Assembly (NCBI GenBank): GCA_017794945.1
Contig: CP051239.1
Location: 2,904,692 to 2,968,691 of the forward strand
DNA length: 64,000 nucleotides
Reading direction: 5' to 3'
Source of the DNA: Alcanivorax sp.
GTDB taxonomy: Bacteria > Pseudomonadota > Gammaproteobacteria > Pseudomonadales > Alcanivoracaceae
Within the stretch, counting starts at the first letter, position 1; each line of letters begins with the position of its first letter. A program made the translations under genes and the position numbers. Under the pieces are notes generated by a model. That model was not told the DNA's origin, searched no databases, and saw nothing but the letters and a program-made list of their open reading frames with translations. Shown in pieces: positions 58,050-64,000 of this stretch.

Positions 58050-59026
58050 GGCGCGTCGGGCTCCTCGGGCGTCAGGGATTGGATATAAGCGGTCAGTTTG
58101 AGCAGATCTTCCTCGCTGATCTGATCCTTGAAGGACGGCATGATCGGCCGGTAACCGGCGACCACATGCTTGCTGGGAAAGATGATCGAATCGCGCAGGT
58201 ACTGGGCATCGGCGGTGACCGTACCGCCGCTTTTCAGCGGCACCGGCTTGCCGTACAGGCCGGCCAGATCCGGCGCCCGCACCGAGGAGGCCTCGCCGTG
58301 ACAGCCACTGCAGCCGTACTGGCGGAACAGCCGCTCGCCGTCCTGCTGCGGCGTGCCCGGCCGGTCGCGCCGCGCCAGCCAGTCCTGGAATTCCGAGGGC
58401 GGCATCACCACCACTTCGCCGACCATGCCGGAATGGGACAGGCCGCAATACTCCGCGCAGTAGAGGTCGAAGCGACCGACCTTGGTGGGGGTGAACTGTA
58501 GACGCGTATAGGTTTGCGGCAGAACGTCCTGCTTGATGCGGAAGGCCGGTACGAAAAAGCTGTGGATCACGTCCTGGGAGGTCATGCGCAGTCGCACGGT
58601 CTGACCCACGGCCACGTGCAGAGTGTTGATCTCGCGGATGCCCTCCGGGTGCTGGAACTTCCACATCCACTGTTTGCCGATCACGTTGACCCGCCGCGCG
58701 TCGCCGTCCTCCGGCGTGGGGGGATCGAGAATCTCCACGTAGAGCAGCGCGCCCCAGGCAAAGAAGAACAGAAACGCGGCGAGTACCGGGATCGACCAGC
58801 CGATTTCCAGCCAACGGTTGTGATACAGCAGCGGCGACCCGCGGCGGCTGGCCGGCGAGCCCCGCCGATAACGAATGCCGAACACCAGCAGCACCGTAAA
58901 CACCAGTGCCACCACCAGCCCGCAGGCCACCACCATGGCCCAGAACAGGGTGTCCACCTGGCCGGACACGCTGGACGCGGATTCCGGGAACAGCAACAGC
59001 TGCCATTTATCGTCGGCGTCGGCCAT
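58046..59026 (-). CDS. ctaC: Cytochrome c oxidase subunit II with fused cytochrome c
   Basis: The 326-residue protein has two membrane helices (about 28-50 and 80-98), a cupredoxin domain with the CuA site '[20 protein letters not shown]', an earlier His in '[16 protein letters not shown]', and a C-terminal cytochrome c domain with '[10 protein letters not shown]' and Met in 'GYRPIMPSF'. That fusion defines caa3-type oxidases, which take electrons directly from membrane-bound carriers. It has no cleavable lipoprotein signal. It is coupled to ctaD by ATGA; the SCO gene precedes it by three bases. Confidence 0.95.
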   Translation of the reverse strand: MADADDKWQLLLFPESASSVSGQVDTLFWAMVVACGLVVALVFTVLLVFGIRYRRGSPASRRGSPLLYHNRWLEIGWSIPVLAAFLFFFAWGALLYVEILDPPTPEDGDARRVNVIGKQWMWKFQHPEGIREINTLHVAVGQTVRLRMTSQDVIHSFFVPAFRIKQDVLPQTYTRLQFTPTKVGRFDLYCAEYCGLSHSGMVGEVVVMPPSEFQDWLARRDRPGTPQQDGERLFRQYGCSGCHGEASSVRAPDLAGLYGKPVPLKSGGTVTADAQYLRDSIIFPSKHVVAGYRPIMPSFKDQISEEDLLKLTAYIQSLTPEEPDAP

Positions 59027-59029
59027 GAA

Positions 59030-59836
59030 TCAATGCCTCCCTTGCCGATCGCTCCCACGGCGGCGCCAGAGCAGCCGGCCCACCACCAGCGCCAGCGCCA
59101 GGGCGGTGATCAGGCAGGCCAGATTCAGCAGCCATAGGATATCCAGGGTGTAGGTGCCTTTCTCCGGGTCGAAGTGAAAGCAGCGCAGCGCTATCTGGTC
59201 GGTGATCGAGCCCAGCCGGCCTTCGCCGGCCCGGGTCAGGGCCAGCTCCAGGTCCCGCCCGGAAAACGTCAGGCCCAACAAATACGAAGAGATGCGCCCG
59301 TCGCCGTCGAGCACCGCCAGGGCGGCCGGGTGGGCGAACTGTTCGCTGTCCGCGTCGTACTGGTAGCGGTAGCCGATTCGCCGCGCCAGGGTATCGATGG
59401 CCGGGGCGTCGCCGGTCAGCACCCGCCAGTCGCCGGCGTCGCTGTCGCCCTGATAGCTGTCGCGCAGGGTGGCCAGCGCGCGGTCGGCGGCGTCGGCGCC
59501 TTCCCGCGGGTCGATGCTGACGGTGATCACCCGGAACGCCTCGCCGGGCTGGAACTTCACCTCCGAGAGCCGGCTGCCCAGGCGCCGCAGCGACAGATCG
59601 CAGAGGTTCGGGCAGTCGTACCAGGCCAGCTGCAGCAGGGCGGGCTTGCCGTCGATCAGGTTGCCCAGGGTTACGGTGTCGCCGTGGCGATCCTCCAAGC
59701 GCAGATCCAGGGGCACCGGGTCGCCGATGCGCTGGTCCACGCCGACCCGGTCCAGGGTTTGCGACGGCGTGTGCGGCTGGGCGGCGACCAGCAGCGGCAG
59801 GCCGAGCACGCCGGCGATCAGTATCAGACGGCTCAT
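59030..59836 (-). CDS. SCO1/SenC-family copper chaperone
   Basis: The 268-residue exported protein has a signal peptide (about residues 1-19). A thioredoxin-like domain follows, with 'LLQLAWYDCPNLCDLSLRRL' (CxxxC copper pair) and a later His in 'SEQFAHPAALAVLDGDGRIS'. A C-terminal membrane segment is 'ILWLLNLACLITALALALVV', which is unusual for small SCO proteins but common in this operon type. It delivers copper to the CuA site of CtaC. Its ATG overlaps the 122-residue gene by four bases. Confidence 0.92.
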   Translation of the reverse strand: MSRLILIAGVLGLPLLVAAQPHTPSQTLDRVGVDQRIGDPVPLDLRLEDRHGDTVTLGNLIDGKPALLQLAWYDCPNLCDLSLRRLGSRLSEVKFQPGEAFRVITVSIDPREGADAADRALATLRDSYQGDSDAGDWRVLTGDAPAIDTLARRIGYRYQYDADSEQFAHPAALAVLDGDGRISSYLLGLTFSGRDLELALTRAGEGRLGSITDQIALRCFHFDPEKGTYTLDILWLLNLACLITALALALVVGRLLWRRRGSDRQGRH

Positions 59837-60201
59837 GGGCGCGCCTCCCCGCCGCCGTGGCGGCGCGCGTAGAGAGTCATGGCCCGCTCGATGGGGATGT
59901 GCACCACCCCGGCGTCCTGGTCCACCCAGCCGTATTGATGCAGCCCCTGTTCGCTGATTTCCCGCATGCGTTGCAGGTCGGGGCCGGGCTCGGCTTGCAG
60001 CTGTGGGGTGCCCGGTTGGTCCAGGGGCAGTTCGAAGAAGCCGGTGGCGCGCGGCCCGGTGTCGCCGCGCAGCGCGAACGCCCAGCCGATCAGGCCCAGC
60101 ACCGCCGCCAGCAGGCACAGCACCACAACCGCCGCGCTCAGCGGCAGGCGCGGGGAGACGTCGCGTTGTTCGTAACCGGGGTCGCGCCGTGGTGCGGTCA
60201 T
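59833..60201 (-). CDS. Single-TM protein between actF and the SCO gene
   Basis: The 122-residue protein has one membrane segment ('AAVVVLCLLAAVLGLIGWAF', residues 24-43) and a soluble C-terminal part ('HQYGWVDQDAGVVHIPIERA', with 'MTLYARRHG'). Proteins with this 'YGWVDxxAGVVxIPIxRAM' motif often occur beside SCO and cox genes in proteobacteria. The function is unknown; it may help assemble the oxidase or the supercomplex. It takes the operon slot often held by ActG but was not recognised as ActG. Both ends overlap neighbours by four bases. Confidence 0.72.
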   Translation of the reverse strand: MTAPRRDPGYEQRDVSPRLPLSAAVVVLCLLAAVLGLIGWAFALRGDTGPRATGFFELPLDQPGTPQLQAEPGPDLQRMREISEQGLHQYGWVDQDAGVVHIPIERAMTLYARRHGGGEARP

Positions 60202-61256
60202 GGGGTGGCCTCCGCGCGTCGCCAACGGTGACGTTGGATTAGCAGAAGGCTCAGGGCGGCCAGGGTGACCAACGCCACCGGTGAGCGCCAGCCGAGTGGC
60301 CAGTGGTGCGGGTAGTAGGCAGGCAACACCAGCCAGGCGAATTCCAGGGCGTGCCCCAGCAGCACCAGCGCCGCCAGGACCGCCAGAGGCCGGGCACGCC
60401 GCTTCCAGCCGGGGAGCAGCAGGGCGACGAACGGCAGCGCCCCGCACAGGGTTATCATCGCCAGCGCCAGCCATTGCCAGCCACCCTGGCCACGGTGGGC
60501 GTACCAGCGGATTTCATGGGGCAGATCGCCGCTCCAGATGATCAGGTACTGGCTGAAGGCCACGAACACCCAGAACAGGATCGCCGCCAGCCACAGATGC
60601 GCCAGATCCCGCCGCGCGCCTTCCAGCGCCGGCCGCCGGTCCGCGTCCGGGTAGACGCCGGGCAGCAGGAACGGCAGCGCCAACGCCATGGACAGCGCCG
60701 AGCCCATGAAAATCAGGCCCAGGATGTCCGAGTACCAGGCCGGCTCCAGGCCCATGATCCAGTCGAACGCAAAAAAGGTGGTGGTGAGCGCCCACAGCAC
60801 CAGTCCGCCGGCGCTGGCCGGGGTGGAACGGCGGTCGCCGCGCCACACCGAGAGCCGGGCGGCCAGCGCCAGCCAGATCACCGCGTACAGGGCGAAGCGG
60901 GCATGGAAAAACGGCAGGTTCAGATAGAACGTCTTGTGCCGCACCACCTCGGGCAGGCCGCTCAGATCGCCGGTCCAGGGGAGCAGTACCCGCACGCCCA
61001 GCAGCAGGGGCACGAACGCCACCAGCATCAGCGGCAGGGTCGCCATCATCGCCTTCAGCGGCGCGCGCACCGGCTCGCCCCATTGCCCGCCGGTAAGGTT
61101 GTGCGTCATTAATACCGCCATGGCGCCCAGCGGCAGGGTGATGCCGGTGACAGCGGCGACCAGCCAGGCGCGCAGGAAGGCAGCGCTGTCCAGCAGCGCC
61201 CCCAAGCCGGTGAGCAACAGGCCGGCGACGGCCACGAGCAGGAGCGCCCGGGTCAT
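60198..61256 (-). CDS. actF: Alternative complex III subunit ActF
   Basis: The 352-residue membrane protein has about ten hydrophobic segments, including 'RHKTFYLNLPFFHARFALYA' and 'FAFDWIMGLEPAWYSDILGL'. The latter is the conserved block of ActF, the NrfD-like quinol:cytochrome c oxidoreductase subunit. It sits in the membrane part of ACIII with ActC. It overlaps actE by four bases. The length is shorter than that of some relatives (about 400), mainly at the N-terminus. Confidence 0.88.
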   Translation of the reverse strand: MTRALLLVAVAGLLLTGLGALLDSAAFLRAWLVAAVTGITLPLGAMAVLMTHNLTGGQWGEPVRAPLKAMMATLPLMLVAFVPLLLGVRVLLPWTGDLSGLPEVVRHKTFYLNLPFFHARFALYAVIWLALAARLSVWRGDRRSTPASAGGLVLWALTTTFFAFDWIMGLEPAWYSDILGLIFMGSALSMALALPFLLPGVYPDADRRPALEGARRDLAHLWLAAILFWVFVAFSQYLIIWSGDLPHEIRWYAHRGQGGWQWLALAMITLCGALPFVALLLPGWKRRARPLAVLAALVLLGHALEFAWLVLPAYYPHHWPLGWRSPVALVTLAALSLLLIQRHRWRRAEATP

Positions 61257-61792
61257 GGCGGGTCCTCCTCGGTGTCGGGCAGCGGCCGGTGGTCCCGGGG
61301 CACGTCCTCCAGGCGCGCGTTGCGGCTCAACTGCAGGCTGCGAATGTAGGCGATGATCGCCCAGCGCTCTTCCTCGGGCACCCGGCTGGCGTAGGCGTAC
61401 ATGGCGCCGTGGCCGTCGCGGATCACCTGGTAGAAATGCCGGTCCTCGGCCTGGCGCAGGCGTGGCAGGTGCAGGCTGGGCGGTGCCGGGAAGCCGCGTT
61501 GCACGATCACCCCCTGGCCGCGCCCGTTACGGCCGTGACAGGGCGCGCAGAACACATCGAACTGTTCTCGCCCGTGGTCCAGTGTTTCAGCGTTGATCGG
61601 CAGCGGGTTCTCCGTGGCCGCCGGCCGCTGGTCCCGCCCCACCGTGCCTTCGGGCACCGGCCGGGCGGCCAGGCCGTCGTTGAAGGCGGCGCCGGTTTCA
61701 TAGGTTTCCAGGCGCGGCTGGTCGGCCATGTCGGGCTGCTCGCAGCCGCACAGCAGCGTCGCTATCAGCAACCACCAGGCCCGGTTTTTCAT
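61253..61792 (-). CDS. actE: Alternative complex III mono-haem cytochrome ActE
   Basis: The 179-residue protein starts with a lipoprotein signal ('WWLLIATLLCGCEQPD', lipobox cysteine at about 15-17). One haem site is 'VFCAPCHGRNGRGQGVIV', with a likely Met ligand in 'GAMYAYASRVPEEERWAIIA'. This is the ActE type of single-haem lipoprotein, which passes electrons toward the oxidase. The order actD-actE-actF is that of known ACIII operons. Confidence 0.9.
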   Translation of the reverse strand: MKNRAWWLLIATLLCGCEQPDMADQPRLETYETGAAFNDGLAARPVPEGTVGRDQRPAATENPLPINAETLDHGREQFDVFCAPCHGRNGRGQGVIVQRGFPAPPSLHLPRLRQAEDRHFYQVIRDGHGAMYAYASRVPEEERWAIIAYIRSLQLSRNARLEDVPRDHRPLPDTEEDPP

Positions 61793-62319
61793 GCCGGCAC
61801 CTCCCGGATCCACAACGCACCGTTTTGTAGCAGGTGCTCGCGCAGCCGCTCCGCGTCGAACAGCGGGTCCGACGCTTCCAGGCACAGGAAGTAGCCGTCC
61901 CGGGACGCCGCGTCGAACTCCGCCACGTTGAACAGCGGGTGATAGGGGCGGGGAAAGCCGTTCAGCCACAGCATCGACAGCATGGCGCCGAGGGTGGCGC
62001 CGACCATGGTCATGGCGAAGGTGACGATGGTGTAGGCGGGCCAGCTGAGCACCGGCTTGCCGCCCACGTTGAATGGATAGTCCAGCGAAGCGTACACCTG
62101 CAGCGCCAGGGCGCCGGCGCCGGCCACCACCGCGCACACCAGGGCGGTGACCGGCACGCGCCGCTCGCGCAGGCCCAGCGCCTGATCGAGCCCGTCCACC
62201 GGGTGCGGGCTGTAGGCGTCCAGCCGGGTCAGACCGCGCCGGCGGAAATCGCGGCTGGCAGTGAGCAAGCGGTCGGCGTCGGGGAAGCGGGCCAGCAGCC
62301 CGTGCAGGCGCTCATCCAT
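61789..62319 (-). CDS. actD: Alternative complex III subunit ActD (DUF3341)
   Basis: The 176-residue protein has two membrane segments ('VTALVCAVVAGAGALALQVY', and 'YTIVTFAMTMVGATLGAML') joined by 'DYPFNVGGKPVLSWPAY', the DUF3341 signature. A later 'FPRPYHPLFNV' block precedes a soluble end. ActD lies at the membrane face of ACIII; its role is structural as far as is known. The ATG lies eight bases inside actC. Confidence 0.92.
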   Translation of the reverse strand: MDERLHGLLARFPDADRLLTASRDFRRRGLTRLDAYSPHPVDGLDQALGLRERRVPVTALVCAVVAGAGALALQVYASLDYPFNVGGKPVLSWPAYTIVTFAMTMVGATLGAMLSMLWLNGFPRPYHPLFNVAEFDAASRDGYFLCLEASDPLFDAERLREHLLQNGALWIREVPA

Positions 62320-63669
62320 GGTCGGCCTCCCGCTGTTTCCGGCGGTGCAGCATCTCGCGCATGTCGTGCATGGAGATTGCCGGCATCAGCTTGATGAACA
62401 GCAGCAGCAACACCACGAACACGCCGATCGAGCCGGCGTAGGTGAGCCAGTCCCAGGCGCTGGGTGTCACCGTGTCCCAGGCGCTGGGCATGTAGTCCTT
62501 GTGCGTGCTGGTGATGACGATCTGAAAGCGTTCCAGCCACATACCGATGTCGGCGATCACCGCCAGGCACAGCAGCCCCGGCACGCTTTCGCGCAGGCGT
62601 CGGAACCACAGGCCCTGGGCCAGCACCACGTTGCACAGGATCATGCCCCAGTAGAAGGGCGCGTAGGGCCCGGTCCAGCGGTCGTAATAGACACTGCGAT
62701 AGAAGTCTTCGCCAGTGTAGAAGGCGGTGAACACTTCCTGCAGGTAGGCGTAGTCCACCACCAGCACGAAGCACAGCATCATGATGCCGAGCCGGTTCAG
62801 ATGCGCCCGGGTGATCAGGTCGCGGAAGCCGAACAGGGCGCGCAGCATGATGGCGATGATCGCCACCGTGGCGAAGCCGGAATAGAGCGCGCCGGCGACG
62901 AAGTAGGGCGGAAAGATAGTGAAATGAAACCCGGGTACGATGCTCACCGCCAGGTCCAGTGAAATGGTGCCGGTGACCGACACCACGATGGGCACGGCGA
63001 TCACCGCCAGCACCCGGTGGGCCTGCTGGTAACGGTGCCAGTGCCGCGCGGAGTTGCGCCAGCCCAGCGCCAGCACGCCGTAGAACAGCTGCACGGCGCG
63101 GTGGCGGGCGCGGTCGCGCAGGCTGGCCAGGTCCGGCAGCAGGCTCAGGAACAGAAAGCTGGCGGTGAACAGCAGATAGCTGGCGATGGCGAAGAAGTCC
63201 CACACCAGCGGGCTGCGCCACTGCGGCCAGAGATCCATCAGGTTGGGGTAGGGCAGCAGAAAATAGGCGAACTGGGGCCGCCCCAGGTGCAGCAACGGGT
63301 AACTGCCGGCCAGCACGATGGCGAACATCGCCATGGCTTCCGCCGAGCGGCTGATGGAGGCGCGCCAGTCCTGGCGGGTCAGCCACAGCACCGCCGAGAT
63401 CAGCGTGCCGGCGTGGGCGATGCCGATCCACCAGATGGTATTGATGATCGGAAAACCCCAGGCCACCGGAATGTTCAGGCCGAAGGCGCCGACCCCCACG
63501 CTGAGCACGTAGACCACGCCGATCAGGAACAGCAGGGACAACAGCGTCGCCAGTCCCAGCGCCACAAACCAAGCCCTGGGCGGCCGGGTGCCGAGCACCG
63601 TGGCGCTCACCCGGTCGGTGAGCGCGCCGGCGCCGAGGCCGGGCGGGGCGAGCCGGTCACGACGCGGGT

Positions 63670-63673
<4 letters not shown>
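62312..63673 (-). CDS. actC: Alternative complex III subunit ActC (NrfD-like)
   Basis: The 453-residue protein has about ten membrane segments. '[20 protein letters not shown]' and '[14 protein letters not shown]' equivalents ('[18 protein letters not shown]') fit the PsrC/NrfD family of ActC, and '[20 protein letters not shown]' is another conserved block. It binds quinol with ActF's help in the membrane and passes electrons to the FeS subunit ActB. It overlaps actB by four bases and actD by eight. Confidence 0.93.

Positions 63674-64000
<327 letters not shown>

Noticed and set aside
56472..59006. Possible single fused gene from ctaC through ctaD, since one frame stays open across both
   Set aside because: The upstream part is the wrong frame of ctaC. 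CtaD begins at its own ATG, overlapping the ctaC stop.

Overview
The window is GC-rich chromosomal DNA with gene families and gene order typical of a gammaproteobacterium. The stretch from the LolCDE-type genes to tatD follows the order known from Pseudomonas aeruginosa (lol genes, comEC, exbBD, lpxK, kdsB, murB, rne, rluC, sppA, maf, yceD, rpmF, plsX, fab genes, acpP, pabC, mltG, tmk, holB, pilZ, tatD). Codon bias, small intergenic gaps and the accessory content suggest an Alcanivorax-like marine bacterium, but that placement is inference. No tRNA, rRNA, CRISPR array, transposase or prophage gene was seen.

Layout. (1) 1-2465: the end of a type I secretion adaptor, a TolC-like channel, a haem oxygenase and a DUF454 membrane protein, probably the tail of a haem-acquisition (Has-like) operon. 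(2) 2489-9941: a complete seven-gene Nit1C cluster on the minus strand (Sll0783-like protein, Nit6803-type nitrilase, non-canonical radical SAM enzyme, N-acetyltransferase, AIR-synthase-like protein, MSMEG_0570-like protein, flavin oxidoreductase), divergent from a MocR-type regulator. Its chemistry is not settled, and it is the best candidate here for a poorly described system. (3) 10040-22781: mixed genes (DsbA-like isomerase, ABC1 kinase, ribbon-helix-helix protein, FeS-type photolyase, AraC regulator, purU, rlmM, MFS transporter, tusA, MAPEG protein, agmatine-to-putrescine genes aguA and aguB). Repeat-rich spacers lie at 12921-13397 and 16974-17096.

(4) 22991-34047: an envelope block. It holds a single LolC/E-type permease plus LolD (lipoprotein release), comEC (DNA uptake), an ExbB/ExbD pair, msbA, lpxK, kdsB (lipid A and KDO), a small tyrosine phosphatase and murB (peptidoglycan), closed by a bidirectional terminator. 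(5) 34074-38181: RNase E with a long repetitive tail and a leader of about 550 nt. (6) 38182-53169: rluC through rmuC, including the fatty-acid synthesis cluster plsX-fabD-fabG-acpP-fabF with recognisable promoters and terminators. (7) 53176-55525: a small conserved-type protein and a membrane-anchored FMN glutamate-synthase-like protein.

(8) 55539-64000, minus strand: one long operon encoding alternative complex III (ActB, cut by the window end, then ActC, D, E, F), a 122-residue one-TM protein, a SCO copper chaperone and a caa3-type oxidase (CtaC with fused cytochrome c, CtaD of the A2 type, CtaE, subunit IV). Together these would move electrons from quinol through cytochrome c to oxygen. 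Functions come from motifs and family knowledge read by eye; no database search was run.
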